A stretch of DNA of 64,000 nucleotides from Helianthus annuus (Eukaryota > Streptophyta > Magnoliopsida > Asterales > Asteraceae). How positions within the stretch are numbered: the stretch's first letter is position 1; every line of letters begins with the position of its first letter. Under the pieces are notes generated by a model. The model ran no database searches, had not been told where the DNA came from, and saw nothing but the letters and a program-made list of their open reading frames with translations. Positions 1 through 11,155 of this stretch are shown here, piece after piece. The stretch lies in the NCBI RefSeq assembly GCF_002127325.2, contig NC_035443.2:25715050-25779049 (forward strand). The letters are read 5' to 3'. The position numbers and the translations under genes were made by a program.

Positions 1-155
1 TGTTTTAACATCTTTTATACGAGCCATATATCCTATACGACCTGTATAGGATCAAGAGAATAATAACATTATATGGGTCGTATAACAATCTATACGACTC
101 GTATAATGCTATACGGGTCATATAGATCAAGACAATAATAACATTCCATGACATT
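1..155. repeat. Repeat with CGTATA-type palindromes, copy 1
   Basis: This stretch is closely similar to 30500-30655 in the same orientation: both contain a TTTTATACGAG segment, two ATATGGGTCGTATAAC-like blocks and the spacer AATAATAACATT. Within it short palindromes such as TATACGACTCGTATA recur several times. The second copy lies next to a gypsy pol fragment, so both may be the LTR or untranslated part of one retrotransposon family. No coding sequence is visible. Confidence 0.55.
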
Positions 156-545
156 TAAGTTTGTGCAACATTATTCTATAAGATTGGTACAATTCTATAT
201 GAGTCGTATAGACCCAAGGGTGTGAAAATAAGATTATAGGAGTGTGTAAATAGTGGGAGCCTAAATAAAAAAGATAAATGAAAAGGTAGCTCTAAGGGCC
301 TGGAGAAAATATATACACCAACAAATACCCTCCCCCTCCCCCCCCCCCCCCCCCCCAAAATAACTTTTTAGAAGTCGATCGTTGGAACACCCTGAGAGTA
401 GATGACTTACCCGAAAAGATTTTTAAATATATTTTGGAATTGCCTTTTTTTTTTTACATCTAGTGTTCAATGTAGTTGTAAATGCATCAAGAGCCCAACA
501 AGCATCTAAGATATAAAGTTAAACTATTTGCAATTGAAATAGAGT
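156..545. other. Non-coding A+T-rich stretch with poly-C run
   Basis: No gene is seen. The only marked feature is a pyrimidine tract ending in a long run of C at about 338-356. Short open frames that cross this tract are low-complexity and are not believed. Confidence 0.4.
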
Positions 546-547
546 TA

Positions 548-849
548 TTGGATTTTAATAATCCTAAATTTCACCAGTTGGCCGATAATAATTCCAACTT
601 TAAAAATTCCCTCTAATAATCCCAACTTGTAAAAGTTTGGCCGCCATTGATCATTTTCTAACATAGGTGCACTTAAATCAATTAAGGAGTCTCTAGGTGT
701 AATTGAATCTATTGAGAAGACCAAATTCTTATATGTTTGAAAAAGATCAATGGCGGCCAAACTTTTACAAGTTGGGATTATTGGAGGGAATTTTTAAAGT
801 TGTGATTATTATCGGCCAACTGGTGAAACTTAGGATTATTAAAATCCAA
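548..849. mobile_element. Hairpin MITE (302 bp)
   Basis: The two ends are long inverted repeats: the left arm starts TTGGATTTTAATAATCCTAA and the right arm ends with its near-exact complement, and the match continues through the GGCCGCCATTGATC region (about 640-760), so most of the element folds on itself. A TA dinucleotide borders each side (546-547, 850-851), as for Tc1/mariner-type insertions. A related partial sequence lies near 15915-15960. It encodes nothing; short frames inside it are fortuitous. Confidence 0.75.
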
Positions 850-859
850 TAACCCATTA

Positions 860-1399
860 AAATAAAATACGATTCCTTTTAAACATATGTAACTAATAAG
901 TGTCATTAGTTGATCTCTATCTTTTTAATAAGACCAACCACAAAAGGGGACCGTTTGTGTTATTGTAAAGAGATTCAATCTGATTGGAGTTAAATACTAT
1001 TTAGAAGGACTAATAATAGCCATATACACAAAAATCACTTAACGTATTCTCATCCGATTTGAACCATCATCATTTGACAATGTTTTATTTTAATTCAATG
1101 TATTTCGACCATTATCATCTTTCATTTTCATGCATTGTATTTTGACAATGTTTTAGTGTCCACTTTATACCTAGATCAAGTATATACATATTACGAAACT
1201 TTCGAACGTCTTTATGTTTTCTCAGTGGTAATATTCTTTATGCAGTACATCTTCGTAAGACGTGACGGGTAAAATCCTAGTTTATCCAAATAATTAATTA
1301 GTATTTACATATTTACAAAATATAATTTAGCAACATTTTGTTGCTTTACATTGTTGTAATTTATGGATTGAATGTTTTTCAAAAAAGTTTTTGTATTTT
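860..1399. other. A+T-rich non-coding stretch
   Basis: No gene, RNA or clear repeat boundary is seen. It may be partly old transposon sequence belonging to the Helitron-like material that follows. Confidence 0.3.
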
Positions 1400-2577
1400 C
1401 CATTTTTTAACCCAAAGGTCCTTATCTTTTGCATTTAACCTCTTTAACTTTTTACTTTTAACCCACATCTTTTCATCTTTTACAATTTAATCCCCACACT
1501 TTTTATTTTTAACTGTCGTCCCCCCATACTTTTCATGTTTTGCAAGTTTTTCGTTTTACGTTTCGTTCTAAATTTTGCGAGTCAACACGCCGCAACGTGC
1601 GTGTGAGATTAAACCGTTTTTTCGTCTGCTTTTTCCTGTTTGACAGACCAAACACAACGCTTCTATTTTTCTTCATACAAGTTTGTCGTAACGCGCGGGT
1701 CCTAAATCGACTTAGTTATTATTTTTAATATTTAACGTTTATGGCTAATTTCTTCGCATTAACACGTCGCAACGGACGTACGTGGTTTAACGATTTTAAG
1801 TCTGTTTTTCGTTTAGTGTTATTTTTTTTACTTTTTTATTTTATTTTTACGAGTTTTTCTAATGTTGGTGGTCGTTGTCACTGGTGTGACATTAGTGCTA
1901 CTTGTAACGATTTTAAGAACGTATTTAACCTATTAAGTTAGTACTAATTATTTGTTACGAGTTTACCACTGGACCCCCTTTACTTAAGAAAAAACTAATT
2001 TTTTTACGTGCATATTTTTGTGTACATGTCAATATAAATTTGATTTCCTCTACATTTCGCGTAAACTTTTCCTGGAAACGATTCAGGTTAAATATAATAT
2101 ATTTTCATTTAAAAAAAAACATTTTTTCGTGCACATTTTTTATGTACGTTTCGGTATAAATTCGAGTGGTGTATGTTTCGACTTAAACTTTTTTGGAGAA
2201 CGGGTCAGGTGAAATATAATATTTTTCGTGATTGTTTTATGAATGTTTTGTAATTTTTGTTTTGATCGGAGTGGAGTCATATTGTGGTTTTTCCCTTTTT
2301 TATACGCTCTAATTAATCTCTTTTGTTATACGTGTCAACTTTTCCGTTATACCCATTACATTTTCTATGTATGACTAGGGTCACATGTAATATGTTATCA
2401 TTGTAAGGTATAAATTTGATTTACTTTATGTATTGATCCAATCACATTGAGTTCAATTGATTACGTCGAATCGAAACGTGTGTTTTCATACTGTTAATGC
2501 ATCACATAATGTTTGGACTAATTTATTTGATGTTTGCGATGTACCAATCCCGCAACGCGCGCGGGTGTTAATGCTAG
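1400..2577 (+). mobile_element. Helitron-like element, 3' end at 2577
   Basis: The right end has the classic Helitron 3' structure: a short GC-rich hairpin (CCCGC ... GCGGG, 2549-2565), a short spacer, then CTAG at 2574-2577 followed by T. The body has repeated pyrimidine-rich phrases (1400-1560) and AACGTGCGTGTG-type motifs that also occur, inverted, at 16190-16705. The 5' TC end is not recognisable, so the left limit is a guess. No Rep/helicase is encoded, making it non-autonomous. It ends about 570 bp before the LDL2 start codon. Confidence 0.6.
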
Positions 2578-3145
2578 TTAATTTTAATTCACAAATAACT
2601 AATTATGATTTTAGTTGGGTTTAAGTTTAACCACGATCACCAACTTGGCCCATTTATCTAAAAGCCCAATAACTCTTCAGTTTCCCTCCAAATAATGAAC
2701 GAAATTGCCAACTCACGCTGACCGTCAGTTTATCTTGTGAAACAAGCCCTAATTTTCCCCCCTCAACCTTTCAAAAAGATGATAACACGATTCAACTTCC
2801 GCTAACAAACGGTACGTCTTCTGCATCCCTCTCGTACATTCGAAACCCTAACCAACAGTATAATTTTGGGCTCCAATTACATCCTTCATACCCATAATCT
2901 TATCTTCAAGTTGCAAAAAACTGGTACCAATTAGGGTTTTTGTAATGATATTATACAGTTAACATGCTATTGGATGCAAAAACTCGATTTATTTGATCTG
3001 GGTAATGGCAATTTGGTAATTTAGCGTTGTTTGTTATTGCACTCCAAGTGTTTGATGAAATTTCTGAGAGAATTGGTGAACATAAGGCTATATTGTTTGG
3101 TGGGTTTTTGAGTTTGAATTAAGGGAAGGGGGTTTAAGTGTTAGG
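2578..3145 (+). promoter_or_regulatory. LDL2 upstream region and 5' leader with telobox
   Basis: This is the only sequence between the Helitron end and the LDL2 start codon, so promoter and leader must lie largely here. It has a telobox AAACCCTAA at 2843-2851 and a related AAGCCCTAA near 2744; such motifs are common in leaders of plant housekeeping and chromatin genes. A strong splice donor GTACGT at about 2812 could open a 5'-UTR intron (candidate acceptor TTATACAG near 2957). No convincing TATA box was found. Confidence 0.45.
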
Positions 3146-5032
3146 ATGGAGACACCGGGATCGAAAAGGTTGTTGAGAAAGAAGTCTCTTTCTAGAAGCT
3201 ATGATGAGAATTTGATGGATGATTATTTGGATAAACAGTTAGGTAGTTCGTCGAAGAAAAAGTTTAGAACAAAGAAGGAATTAGAGAAAGAAACAGAAAA
3301 AGAAGCGATGATAGCTCTTTCGTTAGGGTTTCCGATTGATGCGTTACTTGAAGAAGAGATTAAAGCTAATGTAGTGAGTGAGTTAGATGGAAAACAACAG
3401 AATGATTATATCGTTGTTAGAAACCATATTCTTTCGAGGTGGAGGGCTAACGTACACACGTGGCTTTCGAAAGGTGAGATAAAGGAAACTGTAAGTAACG
3501 AGTACGGGCAGTTGATACATTCGGCTTACGATTTTCTAATGTTTAACGGGTATATCAATTTTGGGGTTTCGCCACCGTTCAAGGCTCAGTTGCCCGAGGA
3601 AGCAACTGAGGGGTCCGTTATAATCATCGGTGCGGGACTTGCGGGGTTAGCCGCTGCTCGCCAGCTGTTAGCTTTCGGTTTTAAGGTGGTTGTTTTAGAA
3701 GGTAGGAACAGACCCGGTGGGAGAGTTTACACGCAAAAGATGGGTCAAAAGGGTAATTACGCTGCTGTAGATCTCGGTGGTAGTGTTATTACGGGTATCC
3801 ATGCAAACCCTCTTGGCGTTTTGGCTAGACAGCTTTCGATTCCGCTTCATAAAGTTCGAGATAAATGCCCGTTGTATGATCCGGAAGGTAGACCTGTTGG
3901 TGATGAAATTGATTCGAAAGTAGAGTTTATTTTTAATCGGCTTTTAGACAAAGTTACTGAATTTCGACAAATTATGGGTGTATCAGCTGCTGATATTTCG
4001 TTAGGCTCGGTTCTCGAAAAACTTACGCAGCTGTATACCGTGGCCACGACTCCCGAGGAGAAACAATTACTCGATTGGCATTTTGCAAATTTGGAATACG
4101 CAAACGCTGGTAGTCTTTCGAATCTTTCCGCTGCCTATTGGGATCAAGACGATCCTTACGAAATGGGTGGTGATCATTGCTTTCTTGCAGGTGGGAATTG
4201 GCGATTAATCGAATCGTTATGTGATGGGGTTCCTATTTTTTACGATAAAATCGTGCAGACGGTTCGATACAATAGCGAAGGTGTTGAGGTAATTTCTGGG
4301 GATCAAATGTATCAAGCGGATATGGTGTTATGCACTGTTCCGCTTGGTGTTTTAAAGAAACGGACCGTAAAGTTCGTACCGGAATTACCGAAAAGAAAAC
4401 TAGACGCGATTGACAAGTTGGGATTTGGGTTGTTGAATAAGGTTGCTATGGTGTTCCCGCATGTGTTTTGGGGTGAAGATTTGGATACGTTTGGGTGTCT
4501 TAGCAAGAATAGCATTACACGTGGTGAGTTTTTTTTGTTCTATAGTTATCATACGGTTTCTGGGGGTTCGGTCCTTGTTGCATTGGTTGCTGGTGAAGCT
4601 GCAAGATCGTTTGAATCAACACATCCTTCCACTTTACTACATCGTGTTCTAAGCATCCTTCGAGGTATTGAACGTTTCTAAATATGAAGTCAATGGGTCA
4701 AAACGGGTTCTGTTGACGGGCCATTGGGTTGAGCCGCAGACAATTTTTTGTCCATTTTTCAAAATGCTTGCTTCATAATAAATAGGAGTTAAGTGCCATT
4801 TACGTCCGCTGGTTTGTTCACTTTTTCCATTTCAAACTAAATTTCAAAGTTGTACCATTTTCCTCCCAGACGTTTTTCGAAATGTACCATTTTAGTTCTA
4901 AAAACTAACTTCAGTTAAAATCTCAGTTAGCTCAGGGATGAAAAAGACATTTTACTCTAGATTTTTTTAAACTTCTTTTTATTGTTCTTGTTATTATTGT
5001 TATTATTATTATTTTTGTCAATAATAATAATA

Positions 5033-5073
<41 letters not shown>

Positions 5074-7451
5074 TTAATATTAATAATAATAATAATAATA
5101 CAAAAGAAGTTTAAAAAGATAAAAAAAAATCTAGAGTAAATTGCTGTTTTCGTTCCTGATCTAACTGAGTTATGAGTTCAATAACTAGGGTTAGTTTTTT
5201 GGATGGAAATGACACATTTCGAGAACGTCGGGGAGGAAAATAGTACAGTTTTGAAATTTGGTCTGAAATGACAAAAGTGGACAAATCTCAGCACTCAACT
5301 CTAATAAATAGTAATACAGTATGTATCATAATAATAACTAATTTTTTATTTAAACTTGATCCATCTATTTACAAGTAAATAGAGGTAAAAAATTCTAAGG
5401 TCGTTTGTTTATCACAAGAGGTGGCAAGATCTGCGGGTCGGATGAGTGTGGTAACAATCAAAACGGGAGGGTCAGGTTGACCCGTGTATACTTTCTTGCT
5501 CATATTTTAGTCGTTTCATAAATAATTTATGAGTTATTTCTGATTACAAAAATCATTACAATAATATTGTAAATCTTTGATAAAAGAGTTAAATGCATGG
5601 TTGGTCATCATGGTTTGCCCTTTTTGCAGAGTTGGTCCCAAGGCTTTAATAATTACAGAGTTGGTCCCAATGGTTGTAATTTTTAAACTCGGATGGTCCT
5701 TAACACTAACTTATGTTAAATTTCTCAGTTAAGTATATGTAAAAAGTCTGTTTTACCCCTTTGGTTAAAAATAGAACACCTAAAAAAGCCAAATAAAAAT
5801 GAAATAATCCCACTTTATTTAAGTATCTCTCTAAAAACCCATCACCAACAAAAATTATCTCAAATTCACATGCATCAGCAAAATGTTGATAATTTCATTC
5901 AATGACCAATCGATAATCATATGCAACAACAAAATGTTAATAATTTCATTCATTGACCAATCGATAAAAACTCATAAAACAATCACAAATGAATAATCAA
6001 ACAGAAGAATATTTATCTATTTATCTTTCTTTTAACTATTTATTTTTACTTCAGGGGTAATTTAGTCATTTCACACATATTTAACTGAGAAATTTAACAT
6101 AAGTTAGTGCATAGCTGTTAATAGCGAATAGCGACAAATAGCGACAAGGGACCTATATGCTACATAGCGAATAGCGACCACTATTTTATACATAGTGATA
6201 CACTAGAAAAAGAATTTTGAAAATTTTTATATGTATATTATATCAAAATACCTTGGTATATATGCTATTTTACATGTATATTTAACAAAATCCTATAAAT
6301 TCAGCTATTTTATAGCTATATCTAATTGCTATTTACATCAAAAAAAAAAAAAAAAAACTAACTGTCGCTATTCACGCTATTGGTCGCTATGACCCAAATA
6401 GTGACACTTGGTCGCTTCGCTACATAGCGGTCGCTATAGCCGCTATTGACAACTATGAGTTAGTGATAAGGATCACCCGAGTTTAAAAATTGCAACCTTT
6501 GGGACCAACTCTGTAATTATTGAAGCCTTGGGACCAACTCTGCAAAAATGGCAAACCACAGGGACGAACCAGGCGTTTAACTCTTGATAAAATGATAATA
6601 TAGGTTTTGTACATTAAAAGTAGATTCTGGGCGACTTTCAGCATGTTTTTTAGCTATGTTTTTTTACCCATTTGTGATAAATAATAGAAATGGCAATTTG
6701 TAAATTAATATATATTTTTACAGGTATATATGGTCCAAAGGGTATTGATGTACCCGATCCCATCCAATCTGTTTGTACAAAATGGGGAAACGATCCTCTT
6801 TCTTACGGTTCATACTCTCATGTGCGGGTGCACTCTTCGGGTAGTGATTACGATATACTCGCAGAAAACGTTGAAAATCGTCTTTTTTTCGCTGGTGAAG
6901 CGACAAACCGCCAACACCCCGCCACGATGCACGGTGCGTATTTAAGCGGGTTAAGAGAAGCGTCATGCATATATAGCGTTACAAGAAACGGTAGTAAACA
7001 AACTCATCCTAGAAAAAGCAATCGGAAAATCGTAGGAGTAGGTGATATTCTCGCAAATCTGTTTAAATATCCGGATTTAGCTTTCGGGAATTTCTATTTT
7101 GTGTTTGACCCGTCTATAGAAGACTCTAAGTCAACGGGGTTTATGATGGTTACGATTGATAGTCCGGCCGAGATCTGTAGTGATAATGGGAAAGTCAACA
7201 ATAGCCAACACTCTGACAAGCAACCTTTGAAGCTTTACACGCTTATATCGCGTGTACAGGCAAACGAGTTGGAATCGGTTGAAGGAGGTAGTGAAAGTCG
7301 AATGACGTATTTGTATAAAAACCTCGGGTTGAAATTAATGGGGTTGGACAGTTTTGCCCTCGTAGCAAATTCCTTGATTTCTAGCATTGCTGCAAAACGA
7401 GGGAGGGTCAGAAACCGGATTGTTTCTAGAAAGCGTGTTTCATACACATGA
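3146..7451 (+). CDS. LDL2: Lysine-specific histone demethylase, LSD1-like (LDL2 type), 2 exons
   Basis: Exons are 3146-4664 and 6724-7451, joined at a phase-1 GT-AG junction inside the conserved LRG/IYGPKG segment, giving 748 aa, the length expected of plant LDL2. The product is a FAD-dependent amine oxidase that removes methyl groups from histone H3 lysine 4 in the nucleus, acting in gene repression. A basic N-terminus (1-50) is followed by a SWIRM domain (about 51-145), the FAD-binding motif GAGLAGLAAARQL (about 161) with EGRNRPGGR, and the amine oxidase core. K432 in LLNKVAMVF corresponds to the catalytic lysine K661 of human LSD1. The second exon carries the FAD-contacting FFAGEATNR segment and an LDL2-specific tail. 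No frameshift or stop is seen. Exon 1 read past 4664 would add five residues and stop, so intron retention would truncate the enzyme. The close LDL2 resemblance, rather than LDL1 or FLD, rests on the N-terminus and tail. Confidence 0.93.
4785..5301. mobile_element. Foldback (MULE-type MITE) in LDL2 intron
   Basis: A perfect 9-bp target duplication TAATAAATA borders the element (4776-4784 and 5302-5310). The ends are inverted repeats (GGAGTTAAGTGCC at left; complement GAGTTGAGTGCT at right), and the arms pair over about 200 bp each, with an ATT/AAT microsatellite (about 4990-5100) at the hairpin tip. Long inverted arms plus a 9-bp duplication point to a non-autonomous Mutator-like element. No coding capacity. 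Confidence 0.82.
5586..6583. mobile_element. Foldback (MULE-type MITE) in LDL2 intron, host of a hAT
   Basis: Perfect 9-bp duplication TTGATAAAA (5577-5585 and 6584-6592). Terminal inverted repeats are GAGTTAAATGCATGGTTGG and its counterpart GAGTTAAACGCCTGGTTCG. Arms of about 170 bp contain paired phrases such as CAGAGTTGGTCCCAAGGCTT. A hAT element sits in the right arm (6110-6457). Removing that insert gives an older element of about 640 bp. Non-coding. Confidence 0.85.
6110..6457. mobile_element. hAT-type MITE nested inside the foldback
   Basis: Perfect 8-bp duplication AGTTAGTG (6102-6109 and 6458-6465), the hAT signature. Inverted ends CATAGCTGTTAATAGCG and CATAGTTGTCAATAGCG. The interior is rich in TAGCGA repeats and a poly-A run, with no open frame. 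It is the innermost of the insertions in the LDL2 intron. Confidence 0.85.
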
Positions 7452-8099
7452 TACACAAGCTTTGCATCTTGTTGTTGTAAGCACACATGCTGTTTTGAGG
7501 TCAAACTTTTAAGGTTTGACTTAGGTGCAACCGGTTGACAGGGGTGACCGATTTGGGTATTTTGGAGGATGAATCACCGTGAGTGATAGCGTCATTGAGT
7601 TGACTGATGGCATAGAATGGTGATAGTTTTCATGTATACGAACGATCTCATGTTCATGCCCATGGATTTAGTGTTTTAGAACTCTTTGATTTTTGTTCTC
7701 ATCAACTGTAATCATTCCTGTAAACTTCTATTTCTTTTTCGTCCTGCGAAAGCATCTGGATGAAAAATTAATTTGACACAAATTGACTTCTTGTGGAAAG
7801 GTAAAACATGTCTTGGATGTTAAGTATTTGTGACTGTAGCGCGAATAGTAATAAGCACTTGTATGTAGTGCTAATCTAGGGAGATAGAAAAGGGATGGGT
7901 ATAACTGTTTATGTGGTTTTCACAGTTATTTGCTTTAAGTATCTAACTAAAAAAATATAAATTGAATAATAATAATATAAACTAACTATAGCTTATTGGT
8001 TGATAATAATTTATATTAAAATAGAAATAATCTCAATTTTACCCTAATGGGAGAAGAAATCAATAATATGCAGAGAACCTTTTAAAGCATGTGTACATA
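7452..8099 (+). other. LDL2 3' untranslated and intergenic sequence
   Basis: Immediately after the LDL2 stop the sequence is T-rich and likely 3'-UTR to about 7760, with TGTAA-type signals near 7710. Beyond this it is A+T-rich spacer without recognisable genes. Confidence 0.45.
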
Positions 8100-8102
8100 T
8101 AA

Positions 8103-8456
8103 GGGTGAAGGGGGTGCACACCTAATAGGTGAGTGCCCTCTCTTACGCCAAACCAATCCCCGTGTGCCACGTCAACTCCCCTCTTAAACTCCCCTAACAC
8201 CCCCATTTGATGGCGCCACTCCCCTATTAGGTGAATTGGTTTTTAAAAAAAAAAAATAAAATAAAAAAATAAAGAAAAACTGTGATTGGTCCCCTCTCTC
8301 CTCTCTCCTCTCTCTCTCCTCCCCTCTCATCGGTGAGCCGCCACCTACCCTCCCTCCTCTCTCTTCCCCGATTTCACCCACCGCATGGTTGGCGGCACCT
8401 TCACCGGGTCGGCAAGGGGGTTACCGAAATGAATTCGGTGGGCACCCCGCCCACCC
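8103..8456. mobile_element. PIF/Harbinger-like MITE (354 bp)
   Basis: A TAA trinucleotide lies on each side (8100-8102, 8457-8459). Inverted ends are GGGTGAAGGGGGTGCACACC and GGGTGGGCGGGGTGCCCACC. Inside are an inner inverted pair around CACCTAATAGG (about 8120 and 8225) and a CT-rich microsatellite (8291-8335). Open frames across the CT tract are low-complexity artefacts. Confidence 0.7.
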
Positions 8457-9341
8457 TAAATATTGATGATTTAATGATGTGGGAAATGCGGTTATGTAAC
8501 TATTTAAGTGCAACACTTAAAACAAAATTCAGAAATCTTTTACGTGGCTCTCGCAATTTAAAACTAGGGTTGTTTAAAAAGGTTAAAACGTGTTTGAAAA
8601 ATAGCTAGAATTGCATCTTGCTTGTCAATAGCTCATGACTTGAAATTCTATCGCAAAAAATATCTCAAAATCGGCTTGTGAGTCACTACGGCTCAAATTG
8701 TTTACAAACCAAGCCACCTCAGTCGACTCGAGCTAACATAACATAATGCCATCTAAGGGGGTGTTTGGCCTAGCTTTTTTTAACAAAGCTTATAACTGTT
8801 TTAGCTTTTTTTACAAAATAAGCTTAACTTGGTGTTTGGTTTAGCTTTTTAAGCTTATGCTTATTAGTTTATATAAGCTAACTAGGTTAGAACCCCGTGT
8901 AATACACGAGTTGAATAAATGTAATTTCATATACTAATTTCTTTAATAAACCAAATCATCAATCACGAAAACCAAACTTTGTATTAATATATTATTTATT
9001 TTTCTTTTCATTAATTAAAAAATATTAAGTCGATTTTATTACTTAATTTATTAATCAAATTGTATATAACTTTCAATATTATCTGATATATAAAATTAAT
9101 AAAAAAATTTATTTCTAACATATGTTATATAATTTTAATTACTTGTGTAAATTGAAATTGATACTTATCATAATTATTCGAATTTGAACTATTAAGTAGG
9201 GACAAATGGGAAAAATACATTTTAGACGGGAAATTCATAAAAAGTGTCATACGTCCACCATTTGATTTCTTTTATTATATGGTAGTATAGATATAGAATA
9301 ATTTGTAAGGTATAATTTCATTAGTGAATCATGATTGTGAG

Positions 9342-9530
9342 CATTGGCGAAGTATAGAAGGGGCGGGGAGGGGCACCCGACCCCCCGAACTTTTCACTTA
9401 GTAGTGTTATATATGTAGTTTTCGTATAGAAATTTTTGGGTATATACGTTTTTGACCCCCCGGTTCCATAGAATTTTTTTGGTATATACGTTTTCGACCC
9501 CCCGGTCATTCGGGTCAAGCTTCGCCACTG
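9342..9530. mobile_element. hAT-type MITE (189 bp)
   Basis: Eight-base target duplication with one mismatch (ATTGTGAG 9334-9341; ACTGTGAG 9531-9538). Inverted ends CATTGGCGAAG and CAGTGGCGAAG. The interior has two copies of a GGTATATACGTTTT-GACCCCCCGG block. Non-coding. Confidence 0.75.
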
Positions 9531-9555
9531 ACTGTGAGCGTTTGATATAATATTT

Positions 9556-10473
9556 AGGGAATATACCACTAAATAGTAATGAAGTTTTAGAAGTGTTCTA
9601 ATTAGGTCACTGATAAAATTTATTGTTTCAATTAGATCATTCTACTTTATTTTAGTGTTCTAATGCTAGATATTTTACCTGAATAGCAGGTCATAGTCCT
9701 ACATGGCATTTATTTAACTTTTTTTTTTAAACATGATCACATGGACGTAAATAAAAGAAAATTTAATAAATCAACACAAAATCTAAATCCAAAACAATCT
9801 ATATCACGCAAATATAATGAATTAAAAACAAATCAAAACCCACAATCAACTATAACAATTATAAACCCTACCATCCATTCATATCAATATTCTTCCTTTG
9901 TAATCTCAGTCGCATTGTCGGTTTCAACGATGGCGAATCAAGAACAATCGTCAGCAACCAACGTCGATCAAGCCTTCGACCAACCGAACAACGATGATGG
10001 TTTTTGTTCAGTACCAATCGAACAAGAGGTAATCGAACAAGAGGTAATTGTTAGATCTAGCTTTGGTAAAAAAAATTGTTGATCTAGCTTTGGTAAAAAA
10101 ATTGTTGATCTATCTTTGGTAAAAATTTACTGACATCTAACTATTTTTCATGATTTTATAAAAATTTTGATAACTTTTTAGAGATTTTGAAAAAAAAACA
10201 CTTTTTTTTAATTTTTTTCGCGTTTTTTTAACTTTTCTACAATTTTTAAAAAAAAAAATTAAACCTATTTGGCATTTATGTCACATGTCAACAAATTTTT
10301 TAAATAAAAAACCTAAATAAATGGCATGTAGAATGGATGACCTTCTATTTAGGTAAAATATCTAGGATTGAAACATCAAATGAAACTTGAATGACCTAAT
10401 TGGAACAAAAAAAATTATTAGTAACCTAATTAGAACACTCTTGAAACTTGGTTACTATTGTACAAAGTTAACC
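9556..10473. repeat. Foldback with possible captured gene start
   Basis: The ends pair with each other: AGTGTTCTAATTAGGT at about 9593 is matched in inverted form near 10420-10440, with further pairing outwards. Between the arms is plant gene-like sequence: AAACCCTA near 9870, a leader, then an ATG at 9931 opening a short acidic frame (MANQEQSSATNVDQAF...) that soon runs into three diverged copies of a GATCTAGCTTTGGTAAAA unit (10051-10122). It looks like a captured first exon of a host gene, but I do not recognise the gene. No target duplication was established. Confidence 0.4.
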
Positions 10474-11155
10474 CTAATAGTTACTTATCTTTTCTTTCAC
10501 AAAATCAGGAACGAAATAAAATAGAGTTTGTAATCAAATATAATTTTTTTCATCAATTTGTGACCAACACTTAATTTTAATTTTAATGTATTATTTATTT
10601 AATTCCTTGGGCCTGGTTATAAATTGTACTAAATTTACATTCTTTATTCTTTCTTATCTTTTGTGACTAAAATAAAACAATCACAAAAATTTTAAATAGC
10701 TTTACAACCGGTTTATTAATGAAAATAAATTTTAGTTTATCTATTAGCATGTGGTATATAATTTTAATTTTAGTTTATTATCTATAAGACATACCCTAAT
10801 ATAATGACATGTGTCCTTTAAATGGTTTCTTTTATCATATAGTAAGTATAGATTTGAAGAAGCTTATTTGAAGATGGTTTTTAGCTTATTTGAAGAAACT
10901 TGATTGTGTAAGGGTAAATGATAGAAAATAAGTTATAAGTTAATCCAAATACTTAAAAAAAAAAAAAGAGCTTAACTGATAAAAAACAAGCTATAAACTA
11001 CTTTAAAATATTTTAAAATATAAGGATTACCCAAAAAAAAATAAAACCATGCCAAACACCCCCTAAGTAAAACATAAACAGTATTTTTACTTTTTCAAAG
11101 GCCATAAAAGCATTAAACCTTGAACTGAGAGAGGTGGGGAGTGTTTTGAGGAAGA

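Larger units (their letters stand above)
8882..10852 (-). mobile_element. Helitron (minus orientation)
   Basis: Read on the minus strand, the 3' end is a hairpin of GTGTATTACACGGGG type followed by CTAG (8882-8885) and a T, matching the 3' end of the Helitron at 22176-23208. Both also share an interior segment beginning TCACGAAAACCAAACTTTGT. Two Helitron-like 5' ends (minus strand TCTATACTACCATATAATAAAAG at 9291, and TCTATACTTACTATATGATAAAAG at 10852) are present, so either the element is short (8882-9291) or it reaches 10852. The longer version is preferred because its flanks rejoin the two Harbinger arms. Confidence 0.6.
8757..11063. mobile_element. PIF/Harbinger-like MITE, heavily interrupted
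   Basis: TAA duplication at 8754-8756 and 11064-11066; the ends GGGGGTGTTTGGC are perfect inverted repeats. The arms (8757-8880 and 10853-11063) share AAGCTTAT / TTAGCTTATTT phrases in opposite orientation, as expected for a short tourist-like element. Almost all of the 2.3 kb between the arms is later inserted material (Helitron end at 8882, hAT at 9342, foldback at about 9556). Confidence 0.72.

Noticed and set aside
6690..6723. ATG at 6690 as the start of a separate gene for LDL2 exon 2
   Set aside because: The segment up to 6723 is intron with a clear acceptor TTTTTACAG; the exon joins 3146-4664 in frame within a conserved motif.
8184..8608. Frames across the CT-rich tract
   Set aside because: Low-complexity sequence within a MITE.
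9741..10082. 113-aa frame as a complete gene
   Set aside because: It starts in leader-like sequence and ends in a tandem repeat; at most the ATG at 9931 marks a captured exon.
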